This document shows, piece by piece, positions 1 to 8,314 of a stretch of DNA of 18,666 nt. Every line of letters begins with the position of its first letter. The first letter of the stretch is position 1. Source of the DNA: Planctomycetales bacterium (GTDB lineage Bacteria; Planctomycetota; Phycisphaerae; SM23-33). Made by a program: the position numbers and the translations under genes. The stretch lies in contig JAUVIQ010000029.1 of the NCBI GenBank assembly GCA_030592655.1, forward strand, positions 1 to 18,666. Direction: 5' to 3'. The notes under the pieces are model-generated. The model made no database searches. It saw only the letters and a list, made by a program, of their open reading frames with translations, and was not told the origin of the DNA.

Positions 1-58
1 CCCCCCCATTTTTTAAATATTACCCCAAACACAAACAATAACCCCTTCGGAGACAACC

Positions 59-99
59 CCCCCCAACCCGGGGCAACCCTTTGATACCCCGTTGGGGGG
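59..99. repeat. C/G-rich imperfect inverted repeat downstream of ppdK
   Basis: The left arm CCCCCCAAC (59-67) and GGGG (70-73) pair with CCCC (87-90) and GTTGGGGGG (91-99). Two unpaired C bases lie at 68-69 and the loop is about 13 nt. No T-run follows on either strand, so this is not a standard intrinsic terminator. The surrounding 1-142 is low in complexity, with repeated ACCCC words, and I see no gene in it. Confidence 0.4.
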
Positions 100-142
100 T
101 TGTGCGACAACGACCAAACTATCATATTGTTGTTAAATATTT

Positions 143-184
143 AAACGTCGCGCGACGGGCCAAGAAACCCGCCGCGCGACGTTT
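143..184 (-). terminator. strong hairpin after ppdK stop, probable terminator
   Basis: A perfect 12-bp inverted repeat, AAACGTCGCGCG (143-154) and its complement (173-184), is continued by a GGG/CCC pairing around a short loop. It lies about 20 bp beyond the ppdK stop. Read on the minus strand it is followed by TTTAAATATTTAA, an AT-rich stretch that is only partly a U-tract. A second perfect palindrome, AAAACCGC-A-GCGGTTTT at 188-204, touches the ppdK stop codon. Termination is inferred from position and stem strength. Confidence 0.6.
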
Positions 185-203
185 TGCAAAACCGCAGCGG
201 TTT

Positions 204-2993
204 TTATTTGCGGGATTTCTTTTTAGACACTTTTTTCTTTGTGTTCTTTGTGCTCTTTGTGGTTCCGGTTTTTCCGTGGGTTATTGCTGCCTGGGCGGCG
301 GCCAGGCGGGCTACTGGGACTCGGTAGGGGCTGCACGATACGTAGTTCAGGCCTACCATGTGGCAGAACTCTATGCTGGATGGGTCGCCGCCGTGCTCGC
401 CGCAGATGCCGAGTTTAATGTCAGGCCGGGTTTTCCGGCCCTTCTGGACGGCAATGCGAACCAACTCGCCAATGCCGGACCTGTCCAGAACCTGGAACGG
501 GTCGTTCTCGTAAATGCCCATCGCCACGTAAGGTTTGAGGAATTTTCCGGCATCGTCCCGGCTGAAGCCGCAACCCATCTGCGTCAGGTCGTTCGTACCA
601 AAACTGAAGAACTCGGCTTCCTTTGCCACCTCGTCGGCAGTCAATGCCCCGCGCGGGACCTCAATCATCGTGCCAATCTTAATCTTCGGGGCCTTCTTGC
701 CCTTCTTTTCCTTCTTAATCTGCTCGATAACGTCCAGGACGATCTGCTTCTGGTTGGCCAATTCCTTTACGTGCCCGACGAGCGGGATCATTATCTCTGC
801 ATTTGCGCCGGGAACGGCGTAGGCGGCTTCGATGACCGCGCGGGCCTGCATTGCAGTGATTTCGGGATAGTAAATCCCAAGCCTGCATCCCCGATGTCCC
901 AGCATCGGGTTGAACTCGTGCAGACTTTCGACTTTGGCGGCGATTTTCGCGGGGCTGACGCGCATCGCTTTGGCCATTTCGGCCTGGCCGGCCTTGTCGT
1001 GCGGGAGGAACTCGTGCAGCGGCGGGTCGAGGAAACGGATCGTCGCGGGCCTGCCCTTCAGGGCTTTGAAAATGCCGATGAAATCCTTCCGTTGTAGCGG
1101 CAGGAGTTCGGCTATCGCCTGTTTGTACTGCTTTTCCGGCACTTTGAGTTCTTTGACCAGTGCAGCCTTCTTTTTATCGTCGCTTTCGGCGGCGATTTTG
1201 GCTTGCAGGGCCTTGACCTCTTCAGCCACCAGGATGAAGCGTCGGAAACTGACGATTCGATTGCCTTCGAAGAACATATGTTCCGTCCGCGTCAGGCCGA
1301 TGCCTTCGGCTCCGAACTTGACGGCGACGGCTGTATCGTGCGGCGTGTCGGCGTTTGTGCGGACGCCGAGCGTGCGATACTTGTCAGCCAATTTCATAAT
1401 CGCCGAAAACGCGCCGGAGAGTTTCGGCTCGACGGAGGCGATCTTGCCGGCGTAGATTGCGCCGACCGATCCGTTGAGGCTCATCCAGTCGCCTTCTTTG
1501 AGCGTCTTTCCGCCGGCGGTGAGTGTCTTCTTGGCGTAGTTCATCACGACGTCGCCGGCACCGGCTACGCAGCATTTACCCATTCCGCGGGCGACGACAG
1601 CCGCGTGGCTGGTCATTCCGCCCCGGCTGGTGAGGATTCCGCGAGCGGCGGCCATTCCGCCGATGTCTTCGGGCGAGGTCTCGATTCGGCAGAGTATAAC
1701 CGGCTCGCCCATCTCTGCCTGTATTTCGGCCTCGTGGGCGTTGAAGACGATTTTCCCTGTCGCAGCCCCCGGACTCGCGGGCAGGCCTTCGCTGATTTTG
1801 ACGGCGGATTTCTCTGCCTTCGGGTCGAACGTCGGGTGCAGCAGTTGGTCGAGCGATTTCGGATCGACTCGCAGGACAGCCTCTTTCTCGCTGATGAGTT
1901 TTTCTTTCATCATATCGATAGCGATTTTGACGGCTGCGGCTGCGGTTCGCTTGCCGGAGCGTGTCTGGAGCATGTACAACTTTCCGCGCTCGATGGTGAA
2001 TTCGATGTCCTGTATGTCGCGGTAGTGTTTTTCCAGTTGGCTGCGAATTTTCATCAGTTGCCGATAGGATTTGCCGTCCACCTTGTTGAGATTGACGATT
2101 GGGTGTGGTGTGCGGATACCGGCTACGACGTCTTCGCCTTGCGCGTCCATGAGGTATTCGCCGTAGAACTTGTTTTCGCCGGTGGCGGGGTTTCGCGTGA
2201 AGGCGACGCCCGTGCCGCTGGTCGCGCCCATGTTTCCGAAGACCATTGCCTGAACATTGACGGCTGTGCCTATGAGTCCTCGAATGTCGTTCAACTGGCG
2301 ATATTTAACCGCACGGTAATTGTTCCACGATCCGAAGACGGCGTCCATCGAAGCGATTAGTTGCTTTCGTGCGTCCTGCGGGAAAGTCTTGCGGGCCTTT
2401 GTATAAACCTTCTTATACTCGGCCACGACGGCCTTGAGTCCTGCGACGTCCAGGTCGGTGTCGAGTTTGGCTTTTCGTCGGGTCTTGACGGTTTGGAGGG
2501 CGTGTTCGAAGTCGTGGTGTTCCATTCCGAGCACCACGTCGCCGAACATCTGCATGAATCGTCGGTATGAGTCCCAGACGAAGCGTTCGTTTCCGGTCAG
2601 GTCGATCATCGCCTGGATAGTTTTGTCGTTCAGTCCGAGGTTCAGGACGGTGTCCATCATTCCGGGCATTGAGACGGCTGCACCGGAGCGGACCGAGACG
2701 AGCAGCGGGTTAGGCCCGCGCCCGAAAGTCTTGCCGGTGAGTTTTTCGAGTTTTTTGATATTGGCGTCGATTTGCCCGTCGAGTTCCTTCGGATATTTTT
2801 TGCCGAGTTTATAGAACGCGTCGCAGGTTTCGGTGGTGATGGTAAAGCCGGCGGGTACGGGGAGTCCGAGTTTGCACATCTCGGCCATGTTCGCGCCTTT
2901 GCCGCCGAGGATTTGTTTCATTGTCGCGTTTCCTTCGGTGCCTTTTCCGCCGAAGAAATAAACGTATTTCGTAGTCGTAGTCTTTTTCGCCAT
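204..2993 (-). CDS. ppdK: pyruvate, phosphate dikinase
   Basis: The cytosolic enzyme interconverts pyruvate + ATP + phosphate with PEP + AMP + pyrophosphate. It allows reversible, pyrophosphate-linked glycolysis or gluconeogenesis from pyruvate. The 929-residue product has the full domain order. The N-terminal nucleotide-binding domain begins with GGKGANMAEM. The central phosphohistidine domain has GGMTSHAAVVARG, with catalytic His463 and the preceding Thr/Ser that is the regulatory site in relatives. The C-terminal PEP/pyruvate barrel has GTNDLTQM and GICGEHGGDP with catalytic Cys864. The family is usually about 875 residues. The excess is mostly a Lys-rich insertion near 605-625 and a Lys/Thr tail after residue ~905, partly encoded by a 9-bp repeat. 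The start ATG has GGAG 10 nt upstream. The gene is monocistronic, with its own promoter-like site. The family assignment is near certain; the in vivo direction is not visible. Confidence 0.97.
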   Translation of the reverse strand: MAKKTTTTKYVYFFGGKGTEGNATMKQILGGKGANMAEMCKLGLPVPAGFTITTETCDAFYKLGKKYPKELDGQIDANIKKLEKLTGKTFGRGPNPLLVSVRSGAAVSMPGMMDTVLNLGLNDKTIQAMIDLTGNERFVWDSYRRFMQMFGDVVLGMEHHDFEHALQTVKTRRKAKLDTDLDVAGLKAVVAEYKKVYTKARKTFPQDARKQLIASMDAVFGSWNNYRAVKYRQLNDIRGLIGTAVNVQAMVFGNMGATSGTGVAFTRNPATGENKFYGEYLMDAQGEDVVAGIRTPHPIVNLNKVDGKSYRQLMKIRSQLEKHYRDIQDIEFTIERGKLYMLQTRSGKRTAAAAVKIAIDMMKEKLISEKEAVLRVDPKSLDQLLHPTFDPKAEKSAVKISEGLPASPGAATGKIVFNAHEAEIQAEMGEPVILCRIETSPEDIGGMAAARGILTSRGGMTSHAAVVARGMGKCCVAGAGDVVMNYAKKTLTAGGKTLKEGDWMSLNGSVGAIYAGKIASVEPKLSGAFSAIMKLADKYRTLGVRTNADTPHDTAVAVKFGAEGIGLTRTEHMFFEGNRIVSFRRFILVAEEVKALQAKIAAESDDKKKAALVKELKVPEKQYKQAIAELLPLQRKDFIGIFKALKGRPATIRFLDPPLHEFLPHDKAGQAEMAKAMRVSPAKIAAKVESLHEFNPMLGHRGCRLGIYYPEITAMQARAVIEAAYAVPGANAEIMIPLVGHVKELANQKQIVLDVIEQIKKEKKGKKAPKIKIGTMIEVPRGALTADEVAKEAEFFSFGTNDLTQMGCGFSRDDAGKFLKPYVAMGIYENDPFQVLDRSGIGELVRIAVQKGRKTRPDIKLGICGEHGGDPSSIEFCHMVGLNYVSCSPYRVPVARLAAAQAAITHGKTGTTKSTKNTKKKVSKKKSRK
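235..261 (-). repeat. three 9-bp repeats inside the ppdK 3' end
   Basis: Three consecutive units of CACAAAGAR (minus strand) encode the TKS-TKN-TKK part of the PpdK C-terminal tail. The tail lies beyond the conserved end of the enzyme (…ARLAAAQAA). The unit is in frame and gives a basic, probably disordered extension. It resembles simple repeats that I recall as common in intergenic DNA of planctomycete and related genomes, so the tail may be captured repeat DNA. Confidence 0.7.
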
Positions 2994-3068
2994 TACTGCA
3001 ATTCTCCAATCAGGTTTGATTTTTGGTATTTTCCGCCCCCGCCTGCGGTTTCATACAACGAGCGAGTC

Positions 3069-3097
3069 AATCTAGTTTCTCCCGTTGGCTGTGTCAA
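3069..3097 (-). promoter_or_regulatory. putative sigma-70 promoter for ppdK
   Basis: On the minus strand TTGACA (3097-3092) is followed by a 17-nt spacer and TAGATT (3074-3069). The -35 is perfect and the -10 matches four of six. The predicted start would give a leader of roughly 70 nt before the ppdK ATG at 2993. It is assigned by motif and spacing only. Confidence 0.5.
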
Positions 3098-3160
3098 TTG
3101 AATTTCAGCGTCCACTGCATCTCTACTATCTTTTTTACTTTTTTTGCCGAGTTTGCTGCC

Positions 3161-3188
3161 TTGACAGAATCGCTATTTGTGATACAAT
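3161..3188 (+). promoter_or_regulatory. putative promoter for the TolB-like PEP-CTERM gene
   Basis: TTGACA (3161-3166), a 16-nt spacer and TACAAT (3183-3188) form a good promoter match. TG at 3180-3181 makes the -10 an extended type. It points away from the ppdK promoter, so the 376-bp intergenic region 2994-3369 is a divergent promoter region with no gene in it. Confidence 0.6.
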
Positions 3189-3369
3189 CTTGATTGCTCT
3201 GGTCCGCGAGGGAGCGGCGGAGCGATTCTTCAAAGTGAGGGCAGGAGCGTTACTCGCTCCAGCGAATTCTGCCACAGGCCGCACCGGCCAAGTTCCCAAT
3301 TGTCTTACGCGTTGTTGCGCGCTGCGACTGACGAGTATTCGCCGAGCCGTTAATGGAAGGGATAAATCA
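3189..3369 (+). other. long 5' leader of the TolB-like PEP-CTERM gene
   Basis: About 175 nt separate the predicted transcription start from the ATG at 3370. The leader contains the hairpin GGAGCG-TTACT-CGCTCC (3244-3260), several GGAGCG words and GC-rich patches. GGAAGG at 3355-3360 can serve as ribosome-binding site 9 nt before the start. I recognise no known riboswitch. An open frame runs through the leader from 3085, but the signal peptide and ribosome-binding site argue for the start at 3370. Confidence 0.4.
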
Positions 3370-4458
3370 ATGAGTCGATTATGGGTTCTGTGCATTGTGG
3401 TTGTTTTGGTCAGCGGTGTCTTACAGGCGCAGGTCTTGCGTGAGTTCCCGGTTTGCGTGCAGGAAGGTATATCGAGTGCCCAGGCGGATATTTCGGGGGA
3501 CATTGTGGTCTGGTCGGATTCGCGCAACGCGACCGGCATACTATCAGATGATCTGTACGGAAAGAATCTTGCCACGGGGCAGGAATTCCTGGTCTGTTCG
3601 GCGCCATACGCCCAGACCCTCCCCGCAATCAGCGGCGATATAGTGGTATGGGAAGACAACCGCAACTGGACTACCGACTGGTCCGACATTTACGGACGAA
3701 ACCTTTCCACCGGTGAGGAATTACTCATTTCCACAGGTAGCCACTTCGAAATGAAACCTGATGTCAGCGGGAATATCGTAGTCTGGGAAGACAACAGGAA
3801 CTTCGCTGCCACCTATACGGACATCTACGGTAAAAACCTTTCCACCGGCGAAGAATTCCTCATCTGCGGCGCGACTGGCGACCAGCGCAAGCCCGCCATC
3901 TGCGGAAACTACGTCGTCTGGGAAGATAACCGCACCAGCAACACCGATATTTACTGTAAAAATTTGCTGACAGGCGAGGAGTTTCCAATCTGTGCAGCCG
4001 AGGGCTTACAGAAAACCCCCGCAATCAGTGGAAACCTGGTGGTCTGGGAGGACAACCGAAGCCCTGTGGCTTATCAGATACACGGGTACGACATTTCCAC
4101 GGGGCAGGAGTTTGTAATCAGTCCCGGCCTCGACAGCCGGCACGATCCAGCCGTCAGCGGCGACCTGGTTGTCTGGGAGGACAACCGGAACTACAGCACA
4201 AGCGGGGCAAACGACATATTCGGCGTCGACCTTTCCACCGGTGAGGAGTTCTATGTCTGCATCGCGGATAATTTCCAATACTCCCCAGCTGTCGATGGCG
4301 ACATCGTGGTCTGGACGGACCAGCGCGACAGCGTGCTTAACGACATTTACGGAGCAGAGGTTCCCGAACCGGTCACGCTGAGCCTGCTGGTCGTTGGGGC
4401 GGTGGCGCTGTTGAAGCGTAAGCGGAAATCCTGCGGAATTCGGCGTCGCAGAAAGTAG
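3370..4458 (+). CDS. secreted TolB-like seven-bladed propeller with PEP-CTERM signal
   Basis: The 362-residue product is exported and probably surface-attached. It starts with a signal peptide (hydrophobic residues 4-19, ending LQAQ near 21). Then follow seven repeats of about 45 residues with the core SGDIVVWEDNRN…DIYGKNLSTGEEF, which is the TolB-like beta-propeller pattern. VVW occurs seven times, enough for one closed seven-bladed propeller. Residues 331-362 form a PEP-CTERM sorting signal: VPEP, a hydrophobic helix and a basic end. In families studied, an exosortase removes this segment and attaches the protein to the envelope; none is encoded here. The tail is unusual in having two basic clusters, KRKRK and IRRRRK, separated by SCG. 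The ligand or partner is unknown. It may be co-transcribed with the next gene, 190 bp downstream. Confidence 0.88.
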   Translation: MSRLWVLCIVVVLVSGVLQAQVLREFPVCVQEGISSAQADISGDIVVWSDSRNATGILSDDLYGKNLATGQEFLVCSAPYAQTLPAISGDIVVWEDNRNWTTDWSDIYGRNLSTGEELLISTGSHFEMKPDVSGNIVVWEDNRNFAATYTDIYGKNLSTGEEFLICGATGDQRKPAICGNYVVWEDNRTSNTDIYCKNLLTGEEFPICAAEGLQKTPAISGNLVVWEDNRSPVAYQIHGYDISTGQEFVISPGLDSRHDPAVSGDLVVWEDNRNYSTSGANDIFGVDLSTGEEFYVCIADNFQYSPAVDGDIVVWTDQRDSVLNDIYGAEVPEPVTLSLLVVGAVALLKRKRKSCGIRRRRK

Positions 4459-4592
4459 CACGCCTTTTAAAGTGAGGATATGGAGGTTTTTATCGCCCAG
4501 GCGCTCATGGGTTGGAAGCCCGCTTAACGGCGGGCATGGGCGCTGAGGAACGGTCCGCTTACCTGTTTCATCAGCCTTGGATTGGAAGGAAT

Positions 4593-4616
4593 CGGCAGCG
4601 GGATTTTCCGCTGCCG
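4593..4616 (+). other. hairpin in the leader of the Kelch-like gene
   Basis: A perfect 9-bp stem, CGGCAGCGG (4593-4601) and CCGCTGCCG (4608-4616), closes a 6-nt loop 32 bp before the start codon. Upstream in the same 190-bp gap is a second hairpin, GCCCGC-TTAAC-GGCGGGC near 4516-4534. Neither is followed by a T-run. They may act on mRNA stability, or as leftover attenuation of read-through from the gene before. No promoter match was found in the gap. Confidence 0.45.
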
Positions 4617-4648
4617 GTAAGGAATAAAACTTGATAAGGAGCAGAACG

Positions 4649-6256
4649 ATGAAAGCGAAATGGACCATTTGTGTAGTCGTATTATCAGTGTTGATTTTCT
4701 CCGGATCGATGTTCGCATCTGACCTCATCCACACAACGGCTACACTTTCGGAAGCCCGGCGATCTGTTGCCGCCACCGCTGTTGGCAACAAGGCGTTTTT
4801 TGCCGGCGGGCACAATTCCACCACAGGCTACCGTTCGGCGGTGGATATCTACGATGGTCAAACAGGTCTTTGGTCCACGGCTACCCTTTCGGACGGTCGT
4901 AGTGGGATGGGCGCAACGACGGTCGGCAACAAGGCGTTTTTTGCCGGTGGGTACAACTCCGCTACGGGCTCTAGTGCAATAGTAGACATCTACGATGCCG
5001 ACACGGGACTTTGGTCCACAGATACGCTCTCTGAGGGCCGGTACAAGATGGGCGCAACAACGGTCGTCAACAAGACATTATTTGCTGGCGGGTACAACTC
5101 TGCCACGGGTTATACTGCGACGGTGGACATCTACGATGCAGATACGGGACTTTGGTCCACGTCTATGCTCTCTCAGGGTCGGTACATGATGGGTGTAACG
5201 ACCGTTGGAAACAAGGCATTCTTCGCTGGAGGTTATTCAGGCAGCACATATGTTAATGTCGTAGATATCTACGACGCCGATACGGGTCTTTGGTCCACGG
5301 CTACCCTTTCTAGTGGTAGAAGCGGCATAGGTGCGACGACGGTCGGTAACAAGGCGTTTTTCGCCGGGGGTATAGACGGTGTCAATTTCACCAATGTGGT
5401 GGACATCTACGATTCCGAAACAGGTCTGTGGTCCACGGCCACACTATCCGCGGCACGCGACGGTCTGGCCGCGACGACATTGGGAAGCAAAGCCATTTTT
5501 GCCGGAGGGCGTACAGCACTTGGCTACGGCACCTACACGGACGTCGTGGATATCTACGATGCCGATTCAGGTGTGTGGACCACAACCACTCTCTCGGAGG
5601 CACGATCTGATCTCGGCGCAACAACGGTAGGCGACCAAGCGATCTTTGCCGGCGGTTACTTCTATGGAGGTTCACCACAGGAAAGCAATGTCGTGGACAT
5701 CTATACGCTCCCCATCCTCTCCGTCAACGCCGCTTATCTGGACAGTGGATTCGTCCCGACCGGCGGGGAGTATGGCATCGGTGAATTGACCGTTTCCGAC
5801 GGGGCTGACATTGTCGTCGAAAGTGCAGCCGGTCAGACGACATACGACGACGGCTCGTTCAGTATGACAGCCTCGTTGTTCGCCGACAACTCCACCGGCG
5901 GGATGGCCTGTGGCGAATTCCGCGGCGGGGAACTTATCATCCAAAACGCTGCCGCCGAAGACCTGTTGACCGGCGACCTGATCGAGTTGGAACTTCACGA
6001 GGTGATCGACGAGGCGGGAATACTGGCCGGGCAGGGGTTGTTCGAAGTTACCGGCGGGGTTCTGGAAGAGGCATTTATGCTGCCGATGGGCGAGATTGTC
6101 CAGATTACATTCCAGATTGACCCTGCTGACATTGACGACTTTTCCGGCGCTTTCACCGGTTTCTCGAACATCACACTGACGCCGGTGCCCGAACCGGCCA
6201 CGCTGTCGCTGCTGGTGGTCGGGGCGGTTGCGCTGATTCGACGCCGCAGAAAGTAA
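4649..6256 (+). CDS. secreted Kelch-like repeat protein with PEP-CTERM signal
   Basis: The 535-residue product has a signal peptide with a likely cut after MFA (residue 23). Seven Kelch-type repeats of 46-49 residues follow (about 29-352), with the pattern TLSxGRxxMGATTVGNKAFFAGG…VDIYDADTGLWS. This is the Kelch signature of a Gly-Gly pair followed by spaced Tyr and Trp. Seven blades could close a propeller. Residues ~353-510 are an acidic, beta-rich domain I do not recognise. Residues 513-535 are a PEP-CTERM signal (VPEP, hydrophobic helix, IRRRRK). The start is set by AAGGAG 7 nt upstream and by the signal peptide; an in-frame TTG at 4631 lies before the ribosome-binding site. The repeats are very alike at DNA level, with units of 138-141 bp. 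It is probably envelope-attached and protein- or glycan-binding, but the partner is unknown. Confidence 0.88.
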   Translation: MKAKWTICVVVLSVLIFSGSMFASDLIHTTATLSEARRSVAATAVGNKAFFAGGHNSTTGYRSAVDIYDGQTGLWSTATLSDGRSGMGATTVGNKAFFAGGYNSATGSSAIVDIYDADTGLWSTDTLSEGRYKMGATTVVNKTLFAGGYNSATGYTATVDIYDADTGLWSTSMLSQGRYMMGVTTVGNKAFFAGGYSGSTYVNVVDIYDADTGLWSTATLSSGRSGIGATTVGNKAFFAGGIDGVNFTNVVDIYDSETGLWSTATLSAARDGLAATTLGSKAIFAGGRTALGYGTYTDVVDIYDADSGVWTTTTLSEARSDLGATTVGDQAIFAGGYFYGGSPQESNVVDIYTLPILSVNAAYLDSGFVPTGGEYGIGELTVSDGADIVVESAAGQTTYDDGSFSMTASLFADNSTGGMACGEFRGGELIIQNAAAEDLLTGDLIELELHEVIDEAGILAGQGLFEVTGGVLEEAFMLPMGEIVQITFQIDPADIDDFSGAFTGFSNITLTPVPEPATLSLLVVGAVALIRRRRK

Positions 6257-6331
6257 CTTGCCTTTTCGTAAGGTGTTTAACAGGTCCGGGTGCTCGCGGG
6301 GCGCCGTTTGTGCGCTTTGTTTTTCAAATGC

Positions 6332-6361
6332 TTGACAGACAGGCGGGAATCAGTGTAGAAT
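6332..6361 (+). promoter_or_regulatory. putative sigma-70 promoter for pckG
   Basis: TTGACA (6332-6337), an 18-nt spacer and TAGAAT (6356-6361) lie about 70 bp upstream of the pckG start. The -35 is perfect and the -10 matches five of six. The rest of the 176-bp gap shows no clear terminator for the upstream gene. Confidence 0.6.
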
Positions 6362-6432
6362 TTCGCCTTGTTCTTAGACGGTAGTGCGTATGTCGGGACA
6401 CAATTCCCGGCGAAATTCCCGGAGTTGACAAA

Positions 6433-8304
6433 ATGAGCAGTGATAAGTACGCAAACATTCTGTCTGAAAAACTGGATGAGGCCAACATGGCGAAGTTGCA
6501 GGCGCTGAAGAATCCGGCAGTGCTTCGCTTCATCGCCGACGCTATCGACCTGTGCAAGCCGGAGAAGGTCTTCGTCAGCACCGATTCGCCCGACGACATC
6601 GCCTTTATCCGACAGTTGGCGCTGGATAGGAATGAAGAGACTACCCTTGCGATTGAAGGCCATACGATTCACTTCGACGGCTACCACGACCAGGCCCGCG
6701 ACGTTGCCAGGACGAAGTACCTCCTGCCTGAAGGCGTGGACCTCGGCGAGCGTCTTCGCAGCACTGGTCGCACAGAAGGTCTGGCGGAGATTCACGGCTT
6801 CCTCGACGGGGCAATGGCGGGCAAAATAGCGATGGTACGGTTCTTCTGTCTCGGACCCGTCAACTCGGATTTCGGTATCCCGTGCCTGCAGATTACCGAT
6901 TCGTCCTACGTCGCACACAGCGAGGATTTACTGTATCGCAACGGTTACGAGCAGTTCCGCCGGCTTGGCGACAGCGGCGAATTTTTCCGCTTCCTTCACA
7001 GTGCGGGAAAGTTGGCCGACAACAATACGTCATCCGACATCGACAACCGGCGGGTCTATATCGACATCGAGGACGAGACGGTCTATACCTCAAATTCGCA
7101 ATACGCCGGAAACACCATAGGCCTGAAGAAACTCGCCCTCCGCCTGGCAATCCGCAAAGCCGACCGCGAAGGATGGCTCGCGGAGCACATGTTTGTCATG
7201 GGCGTACACGGACCCGGCGGGCGAAAGACCTATTTTACCGGCGCGTTTCCGTCCGCCTGCGGGAAAACATCGACGGCAATGCTGCCGGGAGAGAGCATCG
7301 TCGGCGACGACATTGCCTACTTCCGCAATATCGACGGAGCGGCCCGAGCCGTCAACGTCGAAGCCGGTATCTTCGGAATCATCCGCGACGTCAATCCGAC
7401 CGACGACCCTGTCATTCACGACGTCCTGACCAAACCCGGCGAGGTGATCTTCTCCAACGTGCTTATCACGGATAAGAAACCGCACTGGCTTGGGATGGGC
7501 AGCGAATTGCCGAAATCAGGTTTCAACCACAGCGGCGAGTGGAAGGCCGGCGCTCAAGATGCCGACGGTAAGGAAATTACCGCCTCGCACATGAACGCCC
7601 GCTATACGGTCAACCTCGAACGGCTTGCCAACGTGGATGAGGCATTGAATGATCCGGCGGGCGTGGTCGTCGGCGGGATAATCTACGGCGGACGCGACAG
7701 CGACACCTGCGTTCCCGTCCAGCAGGCGTTTGACTGGGCGCACGGTATCATCACGATCGCAGCCTCGCTTGAAAGCGAGACGACCTCTGCCACACTTGGG
7801 GCGGAAGGTGTCCGAAAATTCAACCTGATGAGCAATATGGACTTCGTAGCCGTCCCGCTTGGCAAGTACATCCGGAACAACCTCGATTTCGGCGCGTCGC
7901 TTGAAAAGGTCCCGCCGATATTCGGCGTCAATTACTTCCTCAGGGACGCCGACGGGAAATACCTCAACGGTATGCTCGATAAGGGCGTCTGGGTCAAGTG
8001 GGCTGAATTGCGAGCGGCCGGTGACGTCGATGTTATCGAGACGCCGACTGGGCTTATCCCGAAATACGAAGACCTCAAGAGGCTGTTCGTCGAGGTGCTC
8101 GATAAGGATTTCACCGAGGACGATTACGCCGAGCAGTTCAAACTCCGCATCCCGGAGAACCTGGCCAAATTGGAGCGTATCGAGAAGATTTACCGCGACA
8201 TTCCCGACGCGCCGGAGATTATCTTTGAGACATTCGCCGCCCAGCGACAGCGCCTGGAGGCGCTCCGGGCCGAAAAGGGCGATTACGTTTCGCCGCTGGA
8301 TTGA
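6433..8304 (+). CDS. pckG: phosphoenolpyruvate carboxykinase (GTP-type)
   Basis: The cytosolic enzyme converts oxaloacetate + GTP to PEP + CO2 + GDP, or the reverse, linking the citrate-cycle acids to gluconeogenesis. The product is 623 residues, the usual length of the GTP-dependent family. The kinase-1 loop is FPSACGKTS with the reactive Cys276 and Lys278, a cysteine typical of the GTP class. The kinase-2 motif is GDDIAY with metal-binding Asp292-Asp293. GGR, AFDWAHG and SETTSAT in the C-terminal half match the conserved core, as does FGVNYF near 497. Some regions differ from textbook bacterial and animal enzymes, for example NMDFVAVPLGKY where others have a DPFAMRPF-type segment, so it may belong to a divergent subgroup. 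GGAG lies 8 nt before the ATG. A small membrane protein follows after 10 bp. Confidence 0.95.
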   Translation: MSSDKYANILSEKLDEANMAKLQALKNPAVLRFIADAIDLCKPEKVFVSTDSPDDIAFIRQLALDRNEETTLAIEGHTIHFDGYHDQARDVARTKYLLPEGVDLGERLRSTGRTEGLAEIHGFLDGAMAGKIAMVRFFCLGPVNSDFGIPCLQITDSSYVAHSEDLLYRNGYEQFRRLGDSGEFFRFLHSAGKLADNNTSSDIDNRRVYIDIEDETVYTSNSQYAGNTIGLKKLALRLAIRKADREGWLAEHMFVMGVHGPGGRKTYFTGAFPSACGKTSTAMLPGESIVGDDIAYFRNIDGAARAVNVEAGIFGIIRDVNPTDDPVIHDVLTKPGEVIFSNVLITDKKPHWLGMGSELPKSGFNHSGEWKAGAQDADGKEITASHMNARYTVNLERLANVDEALNDPAGVVVGGIIYGGRDSDTCVPVQQAFDWAHGIITIAASLESETTSATLGAEGVRKFNLMSNMDFVAVPLGKYIRNNLDFGASLEKVPPIFGVNYFLRDADGKYLNGMLDKGVWVKWAELRAAGDVDVIETPTGLIPKYEDLKRLFVEVLDKDFTEDDYAEQFKLRIPENLAKLERIEKIYRDIPDAPEIIFETFAAQRQRLEALRAEKGDYVSPLD

Positions 8305-8314
8305 GGTTTTATAG

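Noticed and set aside
81..2360. Long plus-strand open frames opposite ppdK (81-1097, 1203-2360)
   Set aside because: They are antisense to a clear PpdK coding sequence with all catalytic motifs. Their translations are low-complexity and lack domains or good ribosome-binding sites.
4459..4648. Riboswitch before the Kelch-like gene
   Set aside because: Two hairpins are present but I could not match any known class, and there is no promoter or expression platform with a U-tract.
204..8304. ppdK and pckG as one PEP-metabolism operon
   Set aside because: They are on opposite strands, about 3.4 kb apart, with separate promoter-like sites and two surface-protein genes between them.
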